Assembly: GCF_020520425.1 (NCBI RefSeq)
Contig: NC_079491.1
Location: forward strand, 28,945,449 to 29,009,448
Direction: 5' to 3'
Origin: Spinacia oleracea
Taxonomy: Eukaryota; Streptophyta; Magnoliopsida; Caryophyllales; Amaranthaceae
DNA length: 64,000 nt
A program made the position numbers and the translations under genes. The notes beneath the pieces were generated by a model. It was not told where the DNA came from. It ran no database searches and worked only from the letters and a program-made list of their open reading frames with translations. Of this stretch, positions 18,629 through 30,862 are shown piece after piece; position 1 is the first letter of the stretch; every line of letters starts with the position of its first letter.

Positions 18629-19664
18629 TGAAGGAAATATGTCCTTCACCCAAGGTGCATTAAGTCTAATACCAAAGGTTCAGATTAATTGCGAACAATT
18701 AATTCAGTGAGATCAAGTGATCGGAACAGCTAGCTGGAGCAATGCTTCCGATCAGTGAGTGCTAATGGATATTGAACTCACAGCTTACTCTTGACTGAAC
18801 CTACAAGGTCACACCAATGACACGTAACAGATCACCGGATTAAATGAATCGGAAATTCATTTAATAGCTTTTCGGAAATTAAGTTGGAAACGTATTATAC
18901 GATACGACCTTGCATCGGAATCGTATATCGTATCGCGAATATTCGTAAGCTGGGCGACACGAATAAATCGTATCGTACGACGGTGATTCGTCGTATACGA
19001 AACGATAAATAATATACCGGAAATATATTAAATCGCGAATACGAAGGGCATCGGAGTTGCCGGCCCGTCGAGCCAAGCACGTAAGCGTGCAAGGCCCAAC
19101 GAGCCAGCAAGCTCGCGAGCAAAGGCGAGCAAGGCCAGCCCATTGGGCGCGAGCACGCAACAGCGCAAGCAACGCAGCGACGAGCGAGCAGGCCCACGGC
19201 CCAGCTGCTCGGCGCGCGCGCCGTGGGCTTCGGCCTGCAGTGTGTCCCTGGGCGCGGGCTGTGTGGTCCGTGTGCTTGCGTGAGTGGCCGGTCAAGGCTC
19301 TTTAGTCTTGGCCGGTTATATCATTAATACAATAGGTCAATTGTATTTTTCCAACACACAATTCATACTACTCAAACCCTAGACACAGAGAACCCTAATT
19401 CTCTCTGTGCCTCCAAAGTGAGTTCTTCCCAAAAGCAAAGTATCTTGATCGATTGTCTAAGCTACGATAATCAAGACGGATCTGGTCGTGTCGGTGAACC
19501 AAGTAGAGGAACGACAAGTGGAGTTCTTTGTTCGTGTTCGTTGACAGATTATTGTGGAAAACACGCTTCGAATGTAAGTTTGCTTAATCTGTGCTTTATA
19601 CATGTTTCCTGGCTTTGGGGATTGTTTCCGCACATGTTATTATGTTTAACTGTATTCCCCTACA
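18629..19664 (+). repeat. 5' LTR of element A
   Basis: It starts TGAAGGAAATATGTCC and ends CCCCTACA, 1,036 bp. The first 283 bp recur at 48104-48386. A GC-rich island with many CGAGCAA/GCGCG words occupies about 19045-19290. A weak TATA-like TTATATCATTAATA near 19316 precedes a likely transcription start region. Confidence 0.9.
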
Positions 19665-19665
19665 G

Positions 19666-19679
19666 TGGTATCATGAGCC
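19666..19679 (+). other. Primer-binding site of element A (initiator Met tRNA type)
   Basis: TGGTATCATGAGCC starts two bases after the LTR end. The standard plant copia site is TGGTATCAGAGCC, so one extra base (T) is present after TGGTATCA. Confidence 0.8.
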
Positions 19680-21286
19680 TTATGTATTCAAAGCATGAAT
19701 TAGCATGATTTTATTGTTTTTGCATCTGTCGAAAATTTTGAATTTTTTGTAGAATTTTCGGAATTTTTACGAATTATTGGATGAATTGCGTAATAATCAG
19801 GTCCGAAATCAAAAATATTCGTTTTTTCGAGTTTTAAAACCCTAATCTGATTGCAAAGGATTTTCTAAGATCAACTCATGCGAACGGAATTGCAAAAACA
19901 GCCTCGAAGTATCGTTTTTTGGGCGTTTTTGTTAATTTTGCATTAAAAATTAAAAGTGTCGGACAGTAATTCAATTAAAAGGTCGACCTAAACTACTCGG
20001 AATTTCTTGAAATTTTGACACAATGTTGTTGGGTATATTTTTGATCTATGGTACAAATTTCAGATTTTTCCGATAAGTATAAACCCTAATTTTTCCTTTC
20101 CTCAATTCGTAAAATTTGAAAACCTAATTGAATTTTAATTAATTTTGGTTTAATAATTCGGTTAATTGGGAAAGGGGATATAATTTCATGGGTCAGTGGA
20201 TAATTTTAAAAATTATTGGATTAAAAATTTGAATGGTTTCGTTAATTTTAATCGCACTTAAACCAAATTATTAAAAATCTGAAATTTAAATGTTAAAGAA
20301 CGATTTAAAGCTTCGGATTTATTAATTAAAAGTTCAAACTTTAATGTTGATTCGTTCGTTCTTAAAAGTTTGAATATTGTTAGCCCTTGATTTAATAATT
20401 TTACGAAATTGGATTGTCGTTGGAGTTTATTAAATCGTTAAAAATCGTTGTTTTTCGAAAATAAAAATCGTAACTTTTTGAAAAATAAAATTAATGCAAG
20501 TTCGTGAAGTTAAATTGAATTTTAATTGAGTTGATCCGTATTACGAACCAAAGGCACGAACACGAGTGTGGTGGACGTATGGCTCGTCGAGCCATACGGG
20601 CTGCTACACGAAGGCCGAGCCGCAGCGACACGGGCAGCAGCAAGCGTGCTGCGTGCCTCGTGCGCGCTGGGCGAGGAAAGGGGAAGGCGGGACGCTTGCG
20701 GGAGGCTGCGACGAAGCAAGGCAAGAGCCATGCGACGTCCAGCGCACGAAGCACAACACGCAGCGCATGGGCAGCGATGGCTGCGGGCACGCGCGCGCGC
20801 GAAGGCCTGGGGGTGTGCGAGCTTGCTCGTGCGCCTCATGGGCCACACGCAAGGCATTGGGCTGGGCGCAAGCCAAGTCCAAGTACGTAATCGGACTTTT
20901 TTCGTTGAAAATTGATTATTTCGTTGGGCTTCGTATATTTGCATTAATTTGGGCTAACGGGATATTTAATTTAATATTTTATTTGCTTGGGCCGGGCCGC
21001 GAGTTTTAATTTAATATTTCATAATTAATTATTATTATTGGTTTGAGTGGGAGCCACTAAATGAAATTAAAATGAAATAATTATTTTAATTATTTTCGTA
21101 GGTCGCATTATTTTAATTAAATTCAATTTTAATTAGAATAAAGTCTAAGGATTAATAATTTGGAAATTGATTAATCTTTTAGGACGCGTTTATATGAACG
21201 TGAATTTTAATTAATTCACGTAAATACTTGCATATTAATTTGGGCCATTCGTTTTAGCACACGAATGGGTGAATGCATAAAATATA

Positions 21287-21610
21287 CTCCCTCCATCCCT
21301 TAATATTTGCACCGCTTTCCTTTTCGGGCCGTCCCTTAATACTTGCACCGCTTCTATAAATGGAAATTTATACCAATATTATATTATTTCTCACACTTAC
21401 TTACTAACCCCACCTACACCCATATTCCCTACAAAAAATCATTAAAAATTCACACCCCCACTCACCACTCTCCACCTCTTACACATTTCCCACTAACTAT
21501 ATTAAAAAATACCCCACTATCAACTAACACTCATTAAATTAATAAGTCAATTCAAATGTCTTAAACTCCGCACCGGTCAAACCGGTGCGAGTATTAAGGG
21601 ACGGAGGGAG
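21287..21610. mobile_element. Stowaway-type MITE in element A leader
   Basis: It begins CTCCCTCCATCCCTTAATAT and ends AGTATTAAGGGACGGAGGGAG, flanked by TA on both sides (21285-21286, 21611-21612). The end repeat CCCTTAATAYTTGCACCGCTT is duplicated near the left end. It is absent from the corresponding place in B and C. Confidence 0.9.
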
Positions 21611-21672
21611 TATATTTTATGTAATGCAGGTACTCCAAGTGACTAGTATGGCCAAATTTAGGATAGTTAAAT

Positions 21673-21731
21673 ACGGTCTGCGTACCGTTCTATCTTTGAA
21701 TGTAAAGTTTTAAATATGGTCTGCGTACCAT
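21673..21731 (+). promoter_or_regulatory. Paired leader hairpins of element A
   Basis: Two 16-nt hairpins, ACGGT-CTGCGT-ACCGT (21673-21688) and ATGGT-CTGCGT-ACCAT (21716-21731). The loop is identical and one stem pair changes from C-G to T-A. Counterparts occur in B and C at the same distance (about 0.8 kb) before gag. A cis-acting RNA role is an inference. Confidence 0.55.
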
Positions 21732-22501
21732 GGAAATTTTGATGTAATTTATTATTTTCAAGTATTTCTAAGTTTAGAACTTTAAGTTAGCATTTGAACG
21801 AAGATTCAAGACGATGCCAAGCTAACAAGGAGGTGATGAAGATTGGATGCTTCAAGACAAGAAGTTTTGGGCCATACTAGATCACCATTTATTTATGCAC
21901 TTCTATATATATATTATGCGTGAATGTATGAATGTATGTATGCTTTGCATGAACAGGTTGTTTCCTATGAATCGATTAGATTTAAGTTCACTAAATAATC
22001 GAACCAACATAGAAACAACTAGGTCCAAAGTAATATTGAGTTTAAAAATTGCCTTCCAAATCAAGCACTTACAAAAATCTAGGGATCTAAGATAGTAGGT
22101 TTACGCTAAAGCGAGGTGCTATTTTAGTTGACTTAGGTGGTAAGGCGTCCTAAAGGAGCACGTTGATTGTGGTTACAACTCAAACAACAATGGCATTAAG
22201 TTGTGGCAATGGGATAAATTATGGCATTAATTTATTAACCAAGAGTAATTTGGAGATTACTAGCAATAGGTTTTGCTTACCTAAAATCTTAAACTACTTA
22301 AGACATGCTAAAGCTGCTTAAGGATTTAGGACTTTTGGGGTCTTGGAATCGTTTCATTCATTTTGGACCATGTTTTTGCTTTTTGCATGAATGAAATGTT
22401 TTAATAGCTTTAATGATTGCATGTTTTTGCTTTTATTTCAAAGTTATTGAATTGTATGAATGGTTATTTATTGCAAATTCTTTTCGATTGTAGTAATCAA
22501 A

Positions 22502-23035
22502 ATGGTCGCAAACATAACAACAATCATATCAGCTGAAATTCTGGATGTCGAGTTAGACTTGACTAATTTTCTTGAATGGAAAGAGAAACTTGTCGAAGTT
22601 TTGAAAGTTAATGGCATACACTATGTCATTGAACAACCTTTCCCTAGCTATGATGCGCGAGGCATGACTCCTGAAAGGTACAGAAGTTGGGCACTTCACA
22701 AGTACCTTGTCACGGAGTTCATCCTTAAGTCTATCCCTGAGAGTTGGAGAGGGAGGTTCATTACTTTTGAACCTCAAGCTCTCCTAAGTAGCCTCGAGGA
22801 TAAGTGTGCGGGTTTTCGACCCTAGTGCCAAACTGGTGGCAATGGGGTTGACGAATTGGCTAATTCGATGGGCGATCTCAAGCTCATAACCGCACGCAAG
22901 TCGTGCCTAGAAATCGAACTTCAGGAGGCACAAAGGCGCATTTACTCTGTCAAGATGGACAAGAACACATCAATTCGGTCTCATGTGGATATGATGTCTG
23001 GATTATTTTTCACAATTGAGAGACTTGGTGGTTCC
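22502..23035 (+). pseudogene. gag-pol: Element A gag, N-terminal part
   Basis: It starts at ATG 22502 (MVANITTIISAEILD). It carries the copia gag/UBN2-type pattern LTNFLEWKEKLVEVLKVN and later SCLEIELQEAQRRIYSVKM. A TAG at 22823-22825 and local frame disturbance around 22810-22860 break it. The frame stops at TCC (23033-23035), inside the GTTCC target duplication of element B, and resumes in frame at 33337. Confidence 0.85.
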
Positions 23036-24435
23036 TGTTAGGTTATGATACATATGACAATTCATAAATCATGCGGAAAAACCATAAAGCCAGGAAAGCA
23101 TATTATATTCACATAATCATTTAGCATAGAATTGATGCATACATGTTGTAGCGTGCCTTCCCTAGCTGCGCCCGAACCGAACAAGAACAAGTCTTTAGGA
23201 CTCCAAATGTCGTCCCTCCGTAGATAGTCCACAGTACGTCCGGATCCGCCTCAAGTTAGACCAACTAGAATCGCCCTTAAGGTTACTAGGAATTTCGGCT
23301 AGTGTTTGCAAGTGTATGGTTAATTTTATTTCAAAAACTTACCCTTTGAATACTTCAATCGTCTCTGCAAATAATGACCCTAGGCCTTTATTTATAGAGG
23401 TATGGAAAAGGAACTGGAATCCTATTAGGATACTAATTAGTTAAACTAGAATCCTAGTAGGACTCTAACTAATTAATTTTATCCTTTTAGGATTAGGAAT
23501 TCAATCATCAAACAAATCCTATACAATTTAGGTTTCGTATGTGAACACAAACTCTACACGAGCATGACCCACGAGCGTGCAGGCCATGCCCGCGCACAGC
23601 CCACACGGCAGCTCGGCCCACGCGAGCAGCAGCACAGCTCGCAGCCCATCGCTGCGCGCGCTGCGCGCGCTGCCATGGCCTGCTGGGCCTGGCGTGGCCT
23701 TGTCTGTTCGTGTGGCGCGCTTGGCTTGCTGGGCAATGGCCTGGCTTCGTGCTGGGCCCTCGTCCGGCAGGCCTCGTCCGATGCTTATTCGTACGATACG
23801 CTTCCGATTAAATTCCCGGTTCCGGAATTCATTTCCGATACGAACAATATTTAATATTTCCGATTCCGGAATCAATTTCCGTTTCGAACAAATATTTAAT
23901 ATTTCCGTTTCCGGAATTATTTTCCGATTCCGATAATATTTCCGATTCTGACAATATTTCCGTTTCCGGCAATATTTCCGATTCCGGCAATATTTTCATT
24001 TCCGATAATATTTTCCGATACGTACCATGTTTCCGTTTCCGGCAACATCTACGACTTGGATAATATTTATATTTCCGATACGATCCATATTTCCGTTTCC
24101 GGCAATATCATCGTTTCCGGAGTATTCATTTCTTGCTTGTGACGATCTCAGCTCCCACTGAAACCAAGATCCGTTGATTCCGAATATCCATAGATAGAGT
24201 ATTTAATGCCATTAAATACTTGATCCGTTTACGTACTATTTGTGTGACCCTACGGGTTCAGTCAAGAGTAAGCTGTGGATTAATATCATTAATTCCACTT
24301 GAACTGAAGCGGCCTCTAGCTAGGCATTCAGCTCACTTGATCTCACTGAATTATTAACTTGTTAATTAATACTGAACCGCACTTATTAGACTTAACATAG
24401 AATGCATACTTGGACCAAGGGCATTATTTCCTTCA
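23036..24435 (-). repeat. 3' LTR of element B
   Basis: 1,400 bp, 35 bp shorter than its partner. Most of the difference is two roughly 17-bp units missing from a GC-rich tract (about 23600-23700). A TATA box on the minus strand lies at about 23390-23399. The stretch 23815-24125 is a TTCCG-rich minisatellite. Confidence 0.93.
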
Positions 24436-25279
24436 GTCTCCCACTTGTCCTTAGGGACAAGTGTGCATTTCCTAATTCCTTTGTCGCTCGATGCTTGCTC
24501 TTGAACATAAGGTAAGAGTTGTCATCCTTATTATGTCCAGAGGTGTTCCTCGGTTTCAGAGTTCAACTGATCAAATAAACAGATAATCATAGCCTATGAT
24601 TCATCCGAGCACGGCCATGCATTTCACAGTTTCTAGCTCTCCGAGTGGCCTTGTACAACTTTTAAGCATCTCATCCCGATTTATGGGAGGACAATCCCAA
24701 TCTTGCGATCTTGAGATTAGACTTCGTTTGATAGGTGATTACCTGAGCGTTGCCTTTATAGACTCCTTTTACGGTGCGACGGTTGGTCAACGTCAAAGCA
24801 ACCAGTTCTCAAACAAGTAATCTCAAATCACTCAAGTATTGAGGATTTAGTGTCTAATAATTTTAATGAAATTTACTTATGACAGATTTTCATCTCTTAC
24901 AGTAAAGTTTCATAGGTCTTGTCCGATACTAGTCTTCCCAAAGTAAGTATCTATGCAAATGATTATGACATTGCCATGTCCACATAGTTCAAGAAACAGA
25001 ACTACTAGTCATCTTGCATTCTAATCGTCTAACGTTTTCTATGCGTCCAATTTTATAGAAAACTCCGACTAGGGACCATTTTCAACCTTTGACATTTAAG
25101 TTCACTTGATAGACATTTCTTAGTCACAGGACTGGTCCTGATAGTCTATCTTGAATATATCGTCAAATTGAAGGGACTCATCATTTAATAAACCACAAAT
25201 TAAATGGAAAAATGAATTCTCTTCATTTATTGTGAATGATTAACCAATAATGTTTTACAAAGATTTAAACTCTAAAACT
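24436..25279 (-). other. 3' UTR and polypurine tract of element B
   Basis: Next to the LTR, minus-strand GGACAAGTGGGAGAC (24450-24436) is the polypurine tract. The rest is non-coding and almost the same as 36845-37620 in element C. A related but more diverged stretch precedes the 3' LTR of A. Confidence 0.8.
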
Positions 25280-28200
25280 TTAAAACATTAAACAAGGATA
25301 TAGCCATTCTCCAATATGCTTGATTCCCATAGCTGCAGTGTGCGAGTTGTGCTTCGCCTGCGGCAGAGGTTTAGTCAATGGATCTGATATGTTGTCATCA
25401 GTTCCAATTTTGCTTATTTCGACTTCCTTTCTTTCAACGAACTCTCGTAGAAGGTGAAATCTACGAAGTACATGCTTGAGTCTCTGGTGGTGTCTAGGCT
25501 CCTTTGCCTGTGCAATAGCTCCGTTATTATCACAATACAGGGCTATTGGTCCTTTAATGGAGGGGACTACACCAAGTTCACCTATGAACTTCCTTAGCCA
25601 TATAGCTTCCTTTGCTGCTTCATGTGCAGCAATGTACTCCGCTTCAGTTGTAGAATCCGCAATGGTGCTTTGCTTAGCACTTTTCCAGCTTACTGCACCT
25701 CCGTTGAGGCAGAAGACAAACCCAGACTGTGATCTGAAATCATCTTTGTCGGTTTGGAAACTTGCGTCCGTATAACCTTTAACAATTAATTCATCATCTC
25801 CACCATAGACCAGGAAGTCATCTTTGTGCCTTTTCAGGTACTTCAGAATATTCTTGGCAGCAGTCTAATGCGCCTCTCCTGGGTCTGACTGGTATCTGCT
25901 CGTAGCACTGAGTGCGTACGCAACATCCGAGCGTGTACATATCATAGCATACATTATTGAACCAATCAATGATGCATATGGAATCCCATTCATTCGTCTA
26001 CGCTCATCAAGTGATTTTGGGCACTGAGTCTTGCTTAGAGTTATTCCATGAGACATGGGTAGGTAGCCTCGCTTGGAGTCTGCCATCTTGAACCTATCAA
26101 GCACCTTATTGATATAAGTGCTTTGACTAAGTCCAATCATCTTTTTAGATCTATCTCTGTAAATCTTGATGCCCAATATGTACTGTGCTTCTCCTAGATC
26201 TTTCATCGAAAAACATTTCCCAAGCCAAATCTTGACAGAGTTCAACATAGGAATGTCATTTCCGATAAGTAATATGTCGTCGACATATAATACTAGGAAA
26301 GCAATTTTGCTCCCACTGACCTTCTTGTATACACAAGATTCGTCTGCATTCTTGATGAAACCAAAGTCACTGACTGCTTCATCAAAACGTATATTCCAGC
26401 TCCTGGATGCCTGCTTCAATCCGTAGATTGACTTCTTTAGCTTGCATACCTTTTTAGCATTCTTTGGATCCTCAAAACCTTCAGGCTGTGTCATAAACAC
26501 AGTTTCTGTTAAAACACCGTTTAAGAAAGAAGTTTTGACATCCATCTGCCATATTTCGTAATCGTAATATGCAGCAATTGCTAACATTATCCGAATAGAC
26601 TTTAGCATTACAACTGGTGAAAAGGTTTCATCGTAATCCACACCGTGGACTTGCCTGTAACCTTTCACAACCAATCTAGCTTTGAAAACTTCAAGTTTCC
26701 CATCCTTGTCCTTTTTCAGTTTGAAAACCCATTTGCTTCCAATGGCTTGGTAGCCATCTGGCAAATCGACCAAATCCCATACTTGGTTTTCAGACATGGA
26801 GTCTAATTCAGATTGCATGGCTTCTTGCCATTGCTTGGAGCTAGGGCTCGTCATAGCTTGTTTGTAAGTCGCAGGTTCATCACTTTCAAGTAATAGAACG
26901 TCATAGCTCTCGTTCGTCAAAATACCTAAGTACCTTTCCGGTTGAGATCTATATCTTTGCGATCTACGCAGGGTAATATTTCTAGATTGACCATGATTCT
27001 CACCAGATTCTTCTAAAGATCTCTGAGTTTCATCCTGAATGTCATCTTGAGCATTCTCTAGAGTTTGTTGTTCGACTCGAATTTCTTCGAGGTCTACTTT
27101 TCTCCCACTTGTCATTTTGGAAATGTGATCTTTCTCCAAAAAGACACCATCTCGAGCAACAAATACCTTGTTCTCAGATGTATTGTAGAAGTAATACCCT
27201 TTTGTTTCCTTTGGATAGCCCACAAGGATACATTTGTCAGATTTTGGATGAAGTTTGTCTGAAATTAATCGTTCGACGTATACTTCACATCCCCAAATCT
27301 TAAGAAAAGACACATTTGGAGGCTTTCCAAACCATAACTCATATGGAGTCTTTTCGACAGCTTTAGACGGAGCTCTATTTATAGTGAGTGCAGCTGTATT
27401 TAGTGCATGTCCCCAAAATTCTAATGGAAGTTTGGCCTGACCCATCATTGACCTGACCATGTCTAGCAAGGTTCTGTTCCTCCGTTCCGACACACCGTTC
27501 CATTGTGGTGTTCTAGGAGGAGTCAATTCTGATAGAATTCCACATTCTTTCAGATGGTCATCAAATTCATAGCTCAGATATTCACCGCCTCTGTCAGACC
27601 GCAGTGCCTTAATCTTCTTGCCTAATTGATTCTCTACTTCACTCTGAAATTCCTTGAATTTGTTAAAGGATTCAGACTTATGCTTCATTAGGTAGACATA
27701 ACCATATCTACTGAAGTCATCAGTGAAAGTGATAAAGTAGCTGAAACCACCTCTAGCATTTGTACTCATTGGTCCACATACATCTGTATGGATTAAACCC
27801 AATAGTTCATTTGCTCTTTCTCCAATTTTAGAGAAAGGTTGCTTTGTCATTTTGCCAAGTAAACATGATTCGCATTTACCATAATCCTCTAAGTCAAATG
27901 GTTCTAGAATTCCTTCCTTTTGAAGTCTTTCTAAGCGTTTCAAGTTTATATGGCCTAATCGACAATGCCACAGATAGGTGAGATCTGAATCATCCTTTTT
28001 GGCCTTTTTGGTATTTATGTTATATACTTGTTTGTCGTGATCTAATAAATAAAGTCCATTGACTAATCTAGCAGATCCATAAAACATCTCTTTAAAATAA
28101 AACGAACAACTATTGTCTTTTATTAAAAAGGAAAATCCCTTAGCATCTAAGCAAGAAACAGAAATGATGTTTTTAGTAAGACTTGGAACATGGAAACACT

Positions 28201-29263
28201 CTTCCAGTTCCAAAACTAGCCCGGAGGGCAACGACAAATAATAAGTTCCTACAGCTAATGTAGCAATCCGTGCTCCATTTCCCACTCGTAGGTCGACTTC
28301 ACCCTTGCTTAACTTTCTACTTCTTCTTAGTCCCTGTGGATTGGAACATAAGTGTGAGCCACAACCTGTATCTAATACCCAAGAAGTTAAATTAGCAAGT
28401 ATACAGTCTATAACGAAAATACCTGAAGATGGAACGACTGTTCCGTTCTTCTGATCTTCCTTTAGCTTCAAGCAATCTCTCTTCCAATGCCCCTTCTTCT
28501 TGCAGTAGAAGCATTCGGATTCAGAAGTGGGTTGACTGACCTTCCTCTTTACAGATTTGGCGCCAGTTTGCTTAGTTGGGCTGGCCTTGTTGCCACCTTT
28601 CTTAGCATTCCTCTTCTTTCCAGATTTCTTGAAATTGCCCCCACGCACCATAAGCACATCCTGCTTATCACTTTTGAGCGTCTTTTCAGCGGTCTTCAGC
28701 ATACCGTGAAGCTCAGTGAGCGTTTTGTCCAGACTATTCATACTGTAGTTCAGTTTGAACTGATCATACCCGCTATGAAGAGAATGGAGGATGGTGTCTA
28801 TAGCCATTTCCTGAGAAAATTGCTGATCCAGCCGACTCATATTCTCAATGAGTCCAATCATTTTGAGAATATGTGGACTTACGGGCTCGCCTTTCTTAAG
28901 CTTGGTCTCAAGAATTTGCCTATGAGTCTCGAATCTTTCGACTCGAGCCAGATCTTGGAACATGTTCTTCAACTCACTGATGATTGTGAAAGCATCTGAG
29001 TTGATGAACGTTTTCTGCAGATCTGCACTCATGGTGGCGAGCATTAGACATTTCACATCCTTGTTGGCATCAATCCAACGATTGAGGGCTGCCTGAGTGA
29101 CCCCGTCGCCTGCGGCTTCGGGCATCGCCTCTTCTAGGACTTACTCCTTTTCTTCCTGCATAAGAACTATTTGCAAGTTCCTTTGCCAGTCAAGGAAGTT
29201 TTTCCCGCTCAACTTCTCCTTTTCGAGAATTGATCGAATGTTGAATGAATTGTTGTTTGCCAT
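25280..29263 (-). pseudogene. gag-pol: Element B gag-pol polyprotein, two nonsense codons
   Basis: The frame runs from ATG 29263 (MANNNSFNIRSILEKEKL) to TAA 25280-25282, 1,327 codons. Only an in-frame TAA (after EEKE, about 29138-29140) and a TAG (after GEAH, 25865-25867) interrupt it. Domains by approximate residue: gag 1-230; zinc knuckle CFYCKKKGHWKRDC about 250-264; protease LDTGCGSHLC near 295; pre-integrase HCRLGHINLKRL near 435; and integrase with HTDVCGPM near 492, DRGGEY near 558 and WNGVSERRN. RT begins WVFKLKKDKDG near 845 with YVDDILLIGN near 992. RNase H runs about 1,145-1,320 (YTDASF, DSTTEAEY). The length and domain order are those of a complete copia polyprotein. The two nonsense changes probably inactivate it. 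Confidence 0.93.
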
Positions 29264-30033
29264 ATTTAAAACTACAATTGAAAAGAATAAACAAATAAAT
29301 AACCATTCACAGTTTCTCTTAATAAACTTAAATTCTAGCATACATGCATAATTCAATGTTCATTAAGCATTTTATTCAAGTTATGTGTTCCGGCAGGTGT
29401 GAATAAAATGATTCCAAGATCCTAAAATCATTGAAGAACTAAGCACAGTTTGTCGACTTAATCCTAAAACATCTTAGGTAAGCAAAAGCCTTTTGCTAAT
29501 AGTCTAGAAACTATTCTTGGTTGATAGGTACGTCTACGAACTTATTAGGTAAACCTATCGATTTTGCCACGACATAAAAGGACTCCTTACTTATATCGTT
29601 GAGTTTCACCAAAACTAACATGTACTCACAATTATTTGTGTACCTTGCCCCTTTAGGACCAATAAGTAACACCTCGCTGAGCGAAAACTATTACTAGATT
29701 GATGTAAAGGATATCCAAGCAAGTGTATATTTTGGCATGGCACCTTTTAACTCAATTTTTAAGTTTGGAACTTAAGGCTCTTACTATGTTGGTTAGATTT
29801 TAAGTGAACTAAAATCCTTAATCATGCAACATAATCAAGCTTTGATCTCATGCATTTTAAGGCATATTTAAAAGCAATAAATAACTTAAAATATGCATAA
29901 GATAAATGTGATCTAGTATGGCCCGACTTCATCTTGAAGCTTTAACTTCAAAGTCCGTCTTGAAAATCTCCGTGGGAGGCACCATTTTCTTCAAATAGGA
30001 TAAGCTATAATTAAAACTAATTACAACTATTTG

Positions 30034-30116
30034 ATGGTACGCAGACCATATTTGAATTGAAAAACAACTTTGGTACTTTAGACCAATTACATTCAAATTA
30101 ATGGTACGCAGACCAT
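30034..30116 (-). promoter_or_regulatory. Leader hairpins of element B
   Basis: On the minus strand there are two copies of ATGGT-CTGCGT-ACCAT (30116-30101 and 30049-30034). A related TTGGT-CTAAAGT-ACCAA hairpin (about 30087-30071) lies between them. They lie about 0.8 kb upstream of gag, as in A and C. Confidence 0.55.
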
Positions 30117-30659
30117 ATTTTCTATCCTATTTGGGCCATACCAGTCACTTCATAACCTGCAAAACAGTACATATTCAATATATACCATTCACCCATTCAT
30201 TATCATGAATGGCCCACATAGCTGGTTAGTAAAACACATTATGCATCACATAAACATTTGCAGCAATTAATCAAGGGCACCAATAATCTACAAATTATTC
30301 AGTCCTTATTTAATTTCAGTCGTATTTAAATTAATTCATGATTTTAATTTTAGTAAAATAATTAGAATAAATAAAATTTATTATAATTACAATATTCAAA
30401 ATTAAAATCCAAGAAAATAATTTAAATTATTAATTTTAAAATTAATTAAAATTACGTAAACTAAAAATTTCAAATTAAAATTTCAAAACGAACTAATCGC
30501 AACGCAACAACCCCACGCAACGCACGCCCATGGGCCACACGCACACAGCCATCGCTGGCCATGTGCGCGCAGCCCATGCGCTGCGTCGCATCGCTGCTGC
30601 TCCCCATCGCAAGGCATCAATCGAACACGCGAGCCAGTGCTCGCTGCGCGCGCCAGCGC

Positions 30660-30862
30660 TCGACGCAACAAGCATGCTGCCGCAGCCCATCGCTGGGCGC
30701 AGCGCTCGTCGCACGTCGCAACAAGCAAGCTGCTAGCCATCGCTGGGCGCAGCGCTCGTCGCACGTCGCAACAAGCACGCTGGGCGCAGCGCTCGTCGCA
30801 CGTCGCAACAAGCACGCTGCACGCCATCGCTGGGCGCAGCGCTCGTCGCACGCACACTAGCG
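30660..30862 (-). repeat. GC-rich tandem units in element B leader
   Basis: Four copies of a CGCTGGGCGCAGCGCTCGTC-based unit with spacings of about 35-60 bp. The unit contains the near-palindrome TGGGCGCAGCGCTCG. Element C's equivalent tract (43140-43400) has a different set of TCGCTGCGCGC repeats. Confidence 0.8.

Larger units (their letters stand above)
19680..22501 (+). other. Long leader of element A
   Basis: About 2.8 kb lies between primer site and gag start without a credible gene. It contains a GC-rich island (about 20560-20890), a Stowaway MITE (21287-21610) and two small hairpins (21673-21731). The three overlapping GC-island reading frames are composition artefacts. Confidence 0.75.

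Noticed and set aside
23528..23936. Overlapping 90-120-codon open frames on both strands in the GC-rich LTR region (also at 32370-32832, 35948-36345, 44919-45325).
   Set aside because: They lie in GC-rich, stop-poor LTR sequence on both strands, match no family, and recur only because the LTR recurs.
28487..28999. Plus-strand 170-codon frame opposite element B gag.
   Set aside because: Antisense shadow of the gag coding sequence. No domain.
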